The position numbers and the translations under genes are program-made. A stretch of DNA of 64,000 nt from Multivorans sp965116445 (GTDB lineage: Bacteria > Acidobacteriota > Thermoanaerobaculia > Multivoradales > Multivoraceae), in contig OZ220688.1 in assembly GCA_965116445.1 (NCBI GenBank), positions 1,426,001 through 1,490,000 of the forward strand, written 5' to 3'. This document shows positions 1 through 7,963 of the stretch, in pieces; positions within the stretch are counted from its first letter, which is position 1, and every line of letters begins with the position of its first letter. Below the pieces are notes generated by a model. It did no database searches. It saw nothing but the letters and a program-made list of their open reading frames with translations, and was not told the DNA's origin.

Positions 1-385
1 GCTCGATCTCCCAGTCCCTCGGATCGTGCCGCCAGAGCTCTTCGCCGGTCGCGGGATCGAGCGCCGCGACCTGGCCCAGGCCGCTCGCGATGTAGACGAC
101 GCCGTCGATCATCAGCGGCATGCCCCGGAACGGCCCCGGCACGAGATCCGTCACGTCCCGGAGGTGGACATCGGCCGACTCCCAGCGCCAGGCGACCTCC
201 AGTTGCTCGAAATTGTCCCGGCCGATCTGGTCAAGCGACGAGTACCGGGTCGAGCCGCTGTCGCCGCCGAAGTGCCGCCACTGCCCGCCTTCCGCGCCGT
301 GCTGCGCCGCGGCCGGCAGGGCGACCGACACCGCGAGCAGCACCGGAAGACTCCTGAACACCCTGATCAACTGCGTTTCTCTCAT
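1..385 (-). CDS. PQQ-dependent dehydrogenase (quinoprotein), N-terminal part
   Basis: The first 128 residues of a secreted quinoprotein dehydrogenase of the glucose/alcohol dehydrogenase type; the rest lies beyond the left edge. The ATG at 385 is followed by a clear signal peptide ending near LPAAAQ, then the hallmark opening of the family, WRHFGGDSGSTRYSSLDQI, and the first propeller motif, IASGLGQVAALDPATGEELW. In this family the enzyme is periplasmic, binds pyrroloquinoline quinone in an eight-bladed beta-propeller and passes electrons to quinone or cytochrome c. The substrate cannot be told from this fragment. It is divergent from enolase, with 169 bp between the two starts. Confidence 0.85.
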   Translation of the reverse strand, partial: MRETQLIRVFRSLPVLLAVSVALPAAAQHGAEGGQWRHFGGDSGSTRYSSLDQIGRDNFEQLEVAWRWESADVHLRDVTDLVPGPFRGMPLMIDGVVYIASGLGQVAALDPATGEELWRHDPRDWEIE

Positions 386-427
386 CGTTGGGATCGGCGA
401 TCCTACCGCGCCGCCAGCTGGCATCCC

Positions 428-460
428 ACTGGGTGCGCCGACGTCCCCGTCGGCATTCGC
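428..460 (+). repeat. Degenerate copy of dispersed palindromic element
   Basis: This 33-bp stretch in the divergent gap before enolase matches the core of the repeat at 14960 and 45722 (ACTGGGTGCGCCGRCGTCCC) with a few compensating changes that keep the small inverted repeat (GCCGACGTCCCCGTCGGC). It is probably a decayed copy of the same family. Confidence 0.55.
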
Positions 461-554
461 CCGACCTTGTACGATCCTCGATCCGACGCCGCCGCCAACG
501 CCTCGCCAGCATGGCCACCGCTCCGGGACAACCGAACGAGGATCAGCAAGCACG

Positions 555-1865
555 ATGTCCACGAACGCCACCAGGATCGCCTCCGTCACCGGCCGCGAGG
601 TGCTCGACAGCCGCGGCAATCCAACCGTCGAAGTGGAGATCGTCCTCGAAGGCGGCGGCGGCGGCCGCGCGATCGTCCCCAGCGGCGCGAGCACCGGCCG
701 CCATGAAGCGGTCGAACTTCGCGACGGCGACGCGGCCCGCTACGGCGGCAAGGGAACGACGACCGCCGCCGGTCACGTGAACGGCGAGGTCGCAGGGGCC
801 ATCCAGGGCCTCGACGCGGCCGACCAGGACGCGCTCGACCGGGTCCTCATCGAGCTCGACGGCACGCGGAACAAGAGTCGCCTGGGCGCGAACGCCGTGC
901 TCGGCGTGAGTCTCGCGGCAGCCCACGCGACGGCGGCGGCGCGGGCGCAGCCGCTCTACGCCTCGCTTGGCGGCGACGCAGCGCGCACCCTGCCGGTGCC
1001 GATGCTCAACATCCTGAACGGCGGCCAGCACGCCGCCGGCTCGACCGACTTCCAGGAGTTCATGGTCATGCCGACCGGGGCCGATTCCTTCGCCGAGGGC
1101 CTGCGCTGGGGCGTCGAGATCTACCACCGGCTGCGCTCGATCCTTCACGACCGCGGCTTCTCCGTCGCGGTCGGCGACGAGGGCGGCTTCGCACCGGCCC
1201 TGGGCGGCAACGAACGCGCCGTCGAGGTCATCCTGGAGGCCATCGAGGCGTCCGGTCGCCGCCCCGGCGAGGACATCCGAATCGCCCTCGATCCCGCGAC
1301 CAGCGAGCTCTACGACGAGACGACTGGCCGCTACAGCCTGGCAATCGAGGGCCGCGAACTCGAGAGCGGCGAACTCGTCGACCTCTGGGCGAACTGGTGC
1401 GCGAAGTACCCGATCGTCAGTATCGAGGACGGCCTCGCGGAAGACGACTGGGCCGGTTGGCAGGCGCTCTGCGAACGTCTCGGCAACGACGTGCAACTCG
1501 TCGGAGACGACCTGCTGGTGACGAACATCGAGCGGATCGGCCGGGCAGTCGAGGAGAGCTCTTGCAACGCCCTGCTCTGCAAGGTGAACCAGATCGGCTC
1601 GCTGAGCGAGAGCGCTGCCGCGGTCGAGCGAAGCCGCGCCGCCGGCTGGGGCGTCGTGATGAGCCACCGTTCCGGCGAGACGGAAGACACCACGATCGCG
1701 GACCTGGCCGTCGCCTGGAACACCGGCCAGATCAAGACCGGCGCTCCAGCCCGCAGCGACCGGGTCGCCAAGTACAACCAACTCCTCCGCATCGAGGAGC
1801 AGCTCGGCGACCGCGCCGTCTACCCGGGACTCGACGCGTTTCCGGTCAGGAACCCGGCCACTTAG
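555..1865 (+). CDS. eno: Enolase (phosphopyruvate hydratase)
   Basis: Glycolytic enolase converting 2-phosphoglycerate to phosphoenolpyruvate in the cytoplasm. The ATG at 555 gives 436 residues, the usual length, beginning with the family motif EVLDSRGNPTVEVE. Visible active-site residues are the SGASTG loop (43-48), His159, Glu209 in VGDEGGFAP, metal ligands Asp246, Glu291 (SIEDG) and Asp318 (VGDDL), Lys343 (CKVNQIG), His371 (SHRSGETEDT) and Lys394 (IKTGAPARSDR). The usual HADN motif reads HAAG, and the usual LIK before NQIG reads LCK; neither change removes a catalytic residue. The reading frame is open upstream of 555, but that part lacks enolase similarity. A copy of the dispersed repeat follows its stop. 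Confidence 0.97.
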   Translation: MSTNATRIASVTGREVLDSRGNPTVEVEIVLEGGGGGRAIVPSGASTGRHEAVELRDGDAARYGGKGTTTAAGHVNGEVAGAIQGLDAADQDALDRVLIELDGTRNKSRLGANAVLGVSLAAAHATAAARAQPLYASLGGDAARTLPVPMLNILNGGQHAAGSTDFQEFMVMPTGADSFAEGLRWGVEIYHRLRSILHDRGFSVAVGDEGGFAPALGGNERAVEVILEAIEASGRRPGEDIRIALDPATSELYDETTGRYSLAIEGRELESGELVDLWANWCAKYPIVSIEDGLAEDDWAGWQALCERLGNDVQLVGDDLLVTNIERIGRAVEESSCNALLCKVNQIGSLSESAAAVERSRAAGWGVVMSHRSGETEDTTIADLAVAWNTGQIKTGAPARSDRVAKYNQLLRIEEQLGDRAVYPGLDAFPVRNPAT

Positions 1866-1910
1866 CTGCCAGGAGCTCGCGCGGCAGAGACCGGGTGCGC
1901 CGGCGTGGCC
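1866..1910 (+). repeat. Truncated dispersed palindromic element between convergent genes
   Basis: The gap between the enolase stop and the stop of the convergent metalloprotease is filled by the left half of the repeat: a CTGCC...GGCAG stem with loop AGGAGCTCGCGC, followed by GAGACCGGGTGCGCCGGCGT. Its position between convergent genes suggests it could act as a hairpin that limits read-through, though there is no T-tract. Confidence 0.65.
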
Positions 1911-4900
1911 CTAGTCACATCTGTCCCCCTGCCAGTTTTCGATGCCGCCGAGCCACTCGTCGAAGGCGGCGGTAGACGGAGCGCACAGGTCGCTGGCGTG
2001 GAACCAGAACACGCCGAGTTCGCCAATGTCGAGAAGGGTGTCGGGAAGGGGGCCTGAGAGCTGTGTGTCGTGAACGTACATCTCGACCAGATCCGTGAGG
2101 CGACCGATCTCCGGGCGCAACGAACCGGTCAGGTTGTTGGACCACAGGCGGAACGACACCAGGTCGGTCAGATCGCCCAGCTCCGGCGGCACGCCGCCCG
2201 AGAACTCGTTGTCCCCGAGCCAGAGCCACCTCAGGTTCGTCAACTCGCCAAGCCAGGGAGGAATGGCGCCGGTCAACCGATTGCCCCGCACTTCCAGCAG
2301 GTTCAGCCATCTCAGGTTCCGGAAGGAGGCGGGAATCCCGCCAGTCAGTTCATTGAAGCCGAGCCGCAAGTAGCCCAGCCTTGGCAACCTCCCCAACGCC
2401 GGAGGAATGCTCCCGGTCAGTTGGTTCGAGTACACATACAGGTACGTCAGGCTACGCAGACGCGCCAGTTCCACCGGTATCTCGCCGGTCAACGCGTTCG
2501 AGTGAAGGAACAGCCACACGAGATCCTCGAGGTCGCCGAGCTCCCGCGGGATGGCCCCGGTCAACTGGTTGCCACTCAGCAGCAGCACGAGGAGATCATC
2601 CAGATCGCCGACCGCAGCCGGTATCTCGCCTCTCAACCCGTTCTCGCTCAACTCCAGCCAGGTCACGCGGCCGCCCTCGCCGGTCGTCACGCCGTACCAC
2701 TCGTCGAGCGGACGGTTGCTCAGCCAGTTCTCCTTGTTCGTCCAGTTCGCGCCACCCGTCGCTCGGTAGAGCGCGATCAACGCATCCCGATCCCGCTTCG
2801 AGATCGCGGCCGTGGCCGAAAACCCGGTGTGCAGTTCGTAGGCGCCGGTCGCATCCGTGTCCTTCCCCGTGACGCGTACGTAGTAGGTACCCGGGCCCAC
2901 CGATGCGACAAGACGGAAGTTCTCCTCGGCGCCCGAGTCCGAGTCGCTGGCCAGGGTCGTTCCAGCCGCATTCATCAGGACGCCCTCGGTATCGGTCGAG
3001 CCTGTCGTGCGGAGCTGCACCCTGCCGGCACGCGGAATCCGAAAGACGAAGAAGTCGGCGTCGGCAGCGTCCAGAAAGCCGAACCGTGAGGCTTCCAGCG
3101 GGATATCGGTCGCCTCATCCCGCGTACCGCCGTGATCGTCCGTCGCCGAGCACGAGAAGGTCGTCGTGTCCTTGATTGGGCGGAACGGCCTGCCCAAACG
3201 GTTGGCGTAGGCTCTCGCGACGCCGGTCTGGGAGTCGACCACGGTCATCTCGACCGCCACGTCCGTCAGGCCCCCGGCGAACACCCATCGGTTGCCGTTC
3301 ACCGCGCAGCCGTCGAGCACCTTGATCACGATCTCGATGTTGGCGGGCTCGAAGAACCAGAACAGGCCGGTGTCGCCGGTAAGCGGCTTCGCCCTGCCTG
3401 TGCCCGTCTTCTCGTCTTCGGTTTCCCAGTCCAGGCGGACGCGAAAGCGGCCCTTCTCGAGACATAGCGTGCGCTCGCCGGCGGCGCACTGGCCGGGGGC
3501 GGCCACGGGCGTCTCGACCCGAGCGGCGCGGTAGCGCTCCAGGGCGAGTTGGACGTCCCGGTCGGGGTCCAGCGGGCGCCCGGCCAACGGCGAGGGTTTC
3601 GCCAGCCCGGCGCTCCGCGCCGCGGCGATGCTCGTGTCGGGGCCGCAGGTCTCGAAGGCCTCGTTGTCCTGAACCGGCTGCAGGAGCGTTCCTTCCGGAT
3701 TGAACCAGGTCCCGGCCATGCCAGTCTCGGTATCAACCACCGTCAACTGAACCTCGGTATCCGTCAGACCACCCGCGAAGACCCAGAAGTGCTCGTTCAG
3801 GGCGCATCCGTCGAGCAGCTTGACGACCATTTCGACGTTGGCGCGATCGAAGAACCAGAAGGCCCCGGTGTCCTTCGTCAGGGTCACCGAGCCGCCCGGA
3901 CCGGTGGCCCCGGCCGCGGTCGTCCACTCCGCGGTCACCTGGAACCGGCCTTCGTTCAGGCACAGTGTCTGACCGTCCTCGACGCATGTCCGCGCCTCGC
4001 CGTGCGTGACCGCGCCGGCTTCGCTGGTCGCCGAGGACCGTCCACCCGCGTTGCTCGAAGCCACCCGGTACGCACGGTAGGTCGCCGGCGGCAGTCCCTC
4101 GACGACGAACGAGGTCATGTTGCTCCCGACGCTGGCGATCAGAGTGAACTCCGTCTCGTTGATCGACCTTTCGAAGATGTCGAAGGCCGCTTCGTCATTC
4201 GAGTTGTCCTGCCAAGTGAGTTCGATGCTCTGCTGATCGATCGTCTTGGCGGTCAGCTCGGACGGACTGGCCGGGCCGCCGTGCGCGGGATAGAGAAAAC
4301 GCACCGCGGCCAGGTCGTCGGCCGCGGGCAGCCCGCCACGGTAGACGTGCTTGCCGCTGGCGGTCGCCTTCATCAGAGAGTCCGCGGTCAGCGCGCTGCA
4401 GGTATCGGAGAACCCCTGAGCGCAGGAGTGAGCCAGACCGAGCGCATGGCCCAGCTCGTGAGCCATCACATGCTCATGCGCCTTGCCGGCGTTCAGGGTC
4501 CGGGCCGCCCAACTCAGGCCGTAGCCGTCCTGGGTCAGGATGTCGGTTTCCAGGATCGGAAGCCCTTCGTGCGATGTATTGCCAGGGATCTTGTGACGGT
4601 GCTCCTCCGCACAAGAGAAGCGGGTCAGGGCGATGGCCAGAACGCCTCCCCTGCTGGCCTGGAAGTAGCCTGGAAGCACGTCGTGCGGGTCCTCGAAGAG
4701 GATCGAGTTCACGCCGTCACTCCGGGCAATCCCGGCCCTCTTGTTCGTCGTGCCCAGATTCTCGAGTTGAACGCTGCTTGCCGGATCGTCGTTCCAGGCC
4801 CGCATCGCCCGCACCACCTCGGCGATTCCGCCGCCAGGGACGCCGGCCTGCCCGTCCGCCTGGATAGTGAACCCGACCCCGTTGCCGCGATCGAATTGCC

Positions 4901-5642
4901 GCCACCGGATCGGCAGGTCGGGCGCCGGGCAGGTGGAAGGACTTGTGAGGAAGCGGTACGGAGAGACCAGGGCGGTCGGACGGTCGGCCGGCGCGGCGGC
5001 GGCGAAGTAGTCCGCCTCGCGCTCCACGCCGCGCACGCGGTCAGCGATCCAGCGGCGAAAGTCGCCACCGTTGCGGGGCCTGTGACTCGACGGATCGGAG
5101 TCCGCCCCGTTGTTTGACCCCGGCGCCGCTTCATGGAGGGCCGCCTCGCGCATCAGCAGTCTGCCCGCGGCCGACGACGACTCGAAGAACATGCCCAGCG
5201 ACAACTCCACGGTGCGGTAGACGCCGTCGCCGACGGCTTCCGGAACCTCTTCGAGGAATAGCAGCAGCCGGTCGCCGGCCGTCAGCATCGGCAGGCCGTA
5301 GATGACCGAGACGACGGCGTCCTCGCTCACGCCTCCCGGCTGCCGGACCAGGATCGTGCCGCCCGGGACGGTCCCCTTCAGCACCGCCTCCACCTCGAAG
5401 AGCGCGTCCGTGGATGGGAACCGCGCTCCGGCGGCCGCCATCGCCGACCGCACCTCTCCGAAGACGATGATCGGTGTCCGGTCCACCATCACCTCGTCGC
5501 TGGGCGCGACGTAGATGATGCCGCCAGCCGGCGCGGTCACCGACACCGCCAGCAAAGCGCCGGCCAGTCCCCGCCACCGAAGAAGAGCGCAAGCCCCTCG
5601 CCGACCACTTCGTGCAAGGCCCCGCGCTCTTTCACTCTTCAA
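1911..5642 (-). CDS. Secreted matrixin-like metalloprotease with FN3, twin Cys-bounded domains, PPC and LRRs
   Basis: A 1243-residue exported multidomain protein. In order: signal segment (about 20-40); N-terminal region of unknown fold; metzincin zinc site HELGHALGLAH (395-405), the HExxHxxGxxH pattern of M10-type peptidases; fibronectin type III (457-547); two homologous domains of about 114 residues bounded by cysteines (553-666 and 719-831), each with the pattern FWFF..N.E...K.LDGC....WVFAGGLT; a bacterial pre-peptidase C-terminal domain (about 840-942); and plant-type leucine-rich repeats (951-1210) with LTGxIP units. The predicted start is TTG at 5642, chosen because GGAGGG lies 7 nt upstream and the signal peptide follows. 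It probably cleaves or binds extracellular protein; the substrate is unknown. The PPC domain is often removed during maturation in other proteases. Confidence 0.85.
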   Translation of the reverse strand: MKSERARGLARSGRRGACALLRWRGLAGALLAVSVTAPAGGIIYVAPSDEVMVDRTPIIVFGEVRSAMAAAGARFPSTDALFEVEAVLKGTVPGGTILVRQPGGVSEDAVVSVIYGLPMLTAGDRLLLFLEEVPEAVGDGVYRTVELSLGMFFESSSAAGRLLMREAALHEAAPGSNNGADSDPSSHRPRNGGDFRRWIADRVRGVEREADYFAAAAPADRPTALVSPYRFLTSPSTCPAPDLPIRWRQFDRGNGVGFTIQADGQAGVPGGGIAEVVRAMRAWNDDPASSVQLENLGTTNKRAGIARSDGVNSILFEDPHDVLPGYFQASRGGVLAIALTRFSCAEEHRHKIPGNTSHEGLPILETDILTQDGYGLSWAARTLNAGKAHEHVMAHELGHALGLAHSCAQGFSDTCSALTADSLMKATASGKHVYRGGLPAADDLAAVRFLYPAHGGPASPSELTAKTIDQQSIELTWQDNSNDEAAFDIFERSINETEFTLIASVGSNMTSFVVEGLPPATYRAYRVASSNAGGRSSATSEAGAVTHGEARTCVEDGQTLCLNEGRFQVTAEWTTAAGATGPGGSVTLTKDTGAFWFFDRANVEMVVKLLDGCALNEHFWVFAGGLTDTEVQLTVVDTETGMAGTWFNPEGTLLQPVQDNEAFETCGPDTSIAAARSAGLAKPSPLAGRPLDPDRDVQLALERYRAARVETPVAAPGQCAAGERTLCLEKGRFRVRLDWETEDEKTGTGRAKPLTGDTGLFWFFEPANIEIVIKVLDGCAVNGNRWVFAGGLTDVAVEMTVVDSQTGVARAYANRLGRPFRPIKDTTTFSCSATDDHGGTRDEATDIPLEASRFGFLDAADADFFVFRIPRAGRVQLRTTGSTDTEGVLMNAAGTTLASDSDSGAEENFRLVASVGPGTYYVRVTGKDTDATGAYELHTGFSATAAISKRDRDALIALYRATGGANWTNKENWLSNRPLDEWYGVTTGEGGRVTWLELSENGLRGEIPAAVGDLDDLLVLLLSGNQLTGAIPRELGDLEDLVWLFLHSNALTGEIPVELARLRSLTYLYVYSNQLTGSIPPALGRLPRLGYLRLGFNELTGGIPASFRNLRWLNLLEVRGNRLTGAIPPWLGELTNLRWLWLGDNEFSGGVPPELGDLTDLVSFRLWSNNLTGSLRPEIGRLTDLVEMYVHDTQLSGPLPDTLLDIGELGVFWFHASDLCAPSTAAFDEWLGGIENWQGDRCD

Positions 5643-5684
5643 TTCACTTCCCTCCAGAAGGTGTCAAACGAGGATCGGTCGAGA

Positions 5685-6971
5685 CTACAGACCTGACAGG
5701 AAAAGGACCACATCGGCAACGTTGGTGCCCGTGGCGCCGGTGCGCATCAACGCGCCGGCAGCGTCGAGGGCGTGGTACGAGTCGTTGTCCGCGAGCGCGG
5801 CGGCGGGGTCGATGCCGGCGCTCCGGATGCGAGCCACCGTCGAGGCGTCGACCAGGCCGCCGGCGGCATCGGTGGGGCCGTCACGGCCGTCCGTGCCGGC
5901 GGCCAGGAACACCCAGTCGCGGCGGTCAGCAAGCGGCCCCTCGGCCGCTTCGAGCGCGAAGGCCAGGGCAAGTTCCTGGTTGCGGCCGCCCTTGCCCGCG
6001 CCGCGGACCGTCACCGTCGTCTCGCCGCCGCCGACGAAGGCGCGGGGCGCCGCGGCAGCGAAGCGTTCCGCGAGCGTCGCTCCGACCTCGCGCGCCTCGC
6101 CCTCCAGGGGCTGCGGTTCGATCTCCACGGCGGGGCCGCACGCCGCGGCCATCGCCCGGACGCTGGTCCGGTTACCGCCGACGATCCGGTAGATCGCGCC
6201 GGCGAAGACTGGGTCGCCGGGCTTGGGGGTCTCCTCGACGTCGCCCCGAACCCCGGCCTCGAACCGTGCTCGAACGGACGCCGGACACGACTCGAGCACG
6301 CCGCATCGCTCCAGGACGCCGACTGCATCCCCGAACGTCGACGGATCGGGCGCCGTCGGCCCACTGCCGATGACGGACGGATCGTCGTCGATCACGTCCG
6401 AGAGGGCGAGAGTGATCACCCGTGCCGGGCGCAACTGCCGCAGCAGACCGCCGCCCTTGATCGTCGAGAGGTGCTTGCGCACCGCGTTCAGCTCGTGGAT
6501 CGTGGCGCCGGCGCGGAGGAGCTGCCGGGTCACCTCCAGCTTGTTGCCCAGACCGATGCCCGGCGCCGGCGCCGGCAGCAACGCTGAGGCGCCGCCGGAG
6601 ATCAGGACCAGGGCCAGGTCGAAGGCGCCCAGCTCAGCGGCCCGCCGCTCGATCTGCCGCGCCGCGGCGAGACCGCGTTCGTCAGGCAGCGGGTGTCCCG
6701 AGCGCAGAGCCTCGAAGCCGCCTGTGCGCACCGCCTCGTCGTGAGCGACAACCAACACGTCGGAGGTTCGAACGCGATGACCCAGCACGCTGGCGGCCGC
6801 CGCCGCCATGCCGAACCCGGCCTTCCCCACCGCCAGCACCGCGATACGGCCGCCTGCCCTGGTTCGCAGGTCGAGTTCGCGAAGCGCCGAAGCGGCTGAC
6901 GCCGCCGGATCGGCCGCCATCACGCCCACGCGGAAGATCTCCGCGGCCCGTCTCCTCAGGTCGAAAACCAT
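5685..6971 (-). CDS. Glycerate 2-kinase (MOFRL family)
   Basis: A 428-residue cytoplasmic kinase expected to phosphorylate D-glycerate to 2-phosphoglycerate, the substrate of enolase encoded nearby. The N-terminal DUF4147-type Rossmann part shows VGKAGFGMA and SGGASALLPAP, with GGGLLRQL and SDVIDDDPSVIGSGPT further on. The C-terminal MOFRL domain shows GGGETTVTVRGAGKGGRNQE and GTDGRDGPTDAAGG. The ATG at 6971 was chosen because the open frame further upstream has no family similarity and would cross the divergent promoter region. Family members are called gckA or ttuD. The close genomic link to eno fits a glycerate-to-PEP route. Confidence 0.92.
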   Translation of the reverse strand: MVFDLRRRAAEIFRVGVMAADPAASAASALRELDLRTRAGGRIAVLAVGKAGFGMAAAAASVLGHRVRTSDVLVVAHDEAVRTGGFEALRSGHPLPDERGLAAARQIERRAAELGAFDLALVLISGGASALLPAPAPGIGLGNKLEVTRQLLRAGATIHELNAVRKHLSTIKGGGLLRQLRPARVITLALSDVIDDDPSVIGSGPTAPDPSTFGDAVGVLERCGVLESCPASVRARFEAGVRGDVEETPKPGDPVFAGAIYRIVGGNRTSVRAMAAACGPAVEIEPQPLEGEAREVGATLAERFAAAAPRAFVGGGETTVTVRGAGKGGRNQELALAFALEAAEGPLADRRDWVFLAAGTDGRDGPTDAAGGLVDASTVARIRSAGIDPAAALADNDSYHALDAAGALMRTGATGTNVADVVLFLSGL

Positions 6972-7006
6972 CGCTCCAAGGATACGGCCACGAGGCACAT
7001 CCCATA

Positions 7007-7026
7007 TGGTACATTCCACTGCACCA
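7007..7026. promoter_or_regulatory. Operator-like inverted repeat upstream of the Xre/RES pair
   Basis: TGGTACA-TTCCAC-TGCACCA is an inverted repeat with 6 of 7 positions matching, centred 34 bp before the antitoxin ATG and 45 bp before the divergent glycerate kinase ATG. Xre-type antitoxins of this class usually bind palindromes near their own promoter, so this is the natural candidate site. Binding is an inference. Confidence 0.4.
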
Positions 7027-7050
7027 ATACTGCGGCAGGAGCCCAAGCGC

Positions 7051-7452
7051 ATGAGCGGTGAAGGAACAGGCAGCGAACTGAGCATCCCCGATATGGAGGC
7101 GATCCGCGGGGGGGCGTGTTCGGCAGGCATGCTGCGCGAGTTGAAGGGCGCGCTGGAGGTTTCCGACATCGAGCTCGCGGGCATCGTCGGAATCCCACGC
7201 CAGACCATGCACCGTCGCCTGCAGCATGGAAGCCTCAAACGGCACGAAGCCGACCGGGTCGTCGCGGTCGCCAAGGCATACAACAAGGCACTCGAGTTCT
7301 TCGACTACCAGCACGAAGCCGCCATCAGGTGGATGAAGCGCCCCAACCTTGCGCTCGACGGAGACACGCCCCTGGAGCGCGCCGACACCGTCAGCGGCGC
7401 GCACGAGGTCGTCGTGCTGCTTCACCGCCTCGAGCACGGAGTCCTGCCCTGA
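7051..7452 (+). CDS. Xre/MbcA/ParS-type antitoxin of a RES toxin
   Basis: A 133-residue protein with a helix-turn-helix-like N-terminal half (ALEVSDIELAGIVGIPRQTM, about 32-51) and the C-terminal antitoxin segment seen in partners of RES toxins (repeated helices ending PNLALDGDTPLE). In this family the protein neutralises the NAD-consuming RES toxin by covering its active site, and represses the operon. The ATG at 7051 is the first start after the operator-like palindrome; the open frame further upstream overlaps the divergent gene. Its stop lies 8 nt before the toxin start, so the two form one transcription unit in the usual antitoxin-toxin order. Confidence 0.88.
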   Translation: MSGEGTGSELSIPDMEAIRGGACSAGMLRELKGALEVSDIELAGIVGIPRQTMHRRLQHGSLKRHEADRVVAVAKAYNKALEFFDYQHEAAIRWMKRPNLALDGDTPLERADTVSGAHEVVVLLHRLEHGVLP

Positions 7453-7460
7453 GTTCCTCG

Positions 7461-7907
7461 ATGAGGGTCTGGAGGATCGCCAAGGCCGCCCACGCCACCG
7501 ACGCAGCCCGGATGCTGAGCGGCAGGGGAGCGGCCCTCATGGGGGGACGCTGGAATCCGATCGGCATGCAGGCGGTCTACTGCAGCGAGACGTCCTCCCT
7601 GGCCATGCTGGAGACTCTCGTGCACACCGAGGACATTTCGAATCCAGGCGCCTTTGGAATCCTTCACGCAACGATCCCGAACGCCGCCCTCGTCGAGCCG
7701 GCCAACCTGTTCGACGCCCCGAACAAACAGAAGGCAGGCGCCGCGGTCCTGAAGGAGCATCTCGCGTTCGCGGTTCCCAGCGTGGTGAATCCGCTGGAGC
7801 GGAACATCGTCATCAACCCGCTGCACCCGGACTTCCATCAAGTGCGGGCCGGCACGATCCGCACCTTCCGCTTCGACGAACGCTTCCGCAAGGGTCCGTC
7901 CGGCTGA
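7461..7907 (+). CDS. RES-domain toxin
   Basis: A 148-residue RES-domain protein, the toxin of the pair. The family consumes cellular NAD+ and arrests growth (established for MbcT-type and related toxins). The motif residues that name the family are visible: Arg30 in GGRWNPIGM, Glu in SETSSLAMLE (residues 42-51), and Ser in FAVPSVVNP. Length and order are typical, and nothing suggests inactivation. The ATG at 7461 sits 8 nt after the antitoxin stop. Confidence 0.9.
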   Translation: MRVWRIAKAAHATDAARMLSGRGAALMGGRWNPIGMQAVYCSETSSLAMLETLVHTEDISNPGAFGILHATIPNAALVEPANLFDAPNKQKAGAAVLKEHLAFAVPSVVNPLERNIVINPLHPDFHQVRAGTIRTFRFDERFRKGPSG

Positions 7908-7963
7908 ACCGCCCGCGCCTCGGACGCGCCGGTAGAATAGACCGCCCGAAGCAAGGGGACGCC

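Noticed and set aside
543..1781. Long open frame antisense to enolase
   Set aside because: GC-rich codon bias leaves antisense frames open; the plus-strand product is an unmistakable enolase.
3549..5117. Long plus-strand frame opposite the metalloprotease
   Set aside because: Antisense shadow; the minus strand has the HELGHALGLAH site and FN3 domain.
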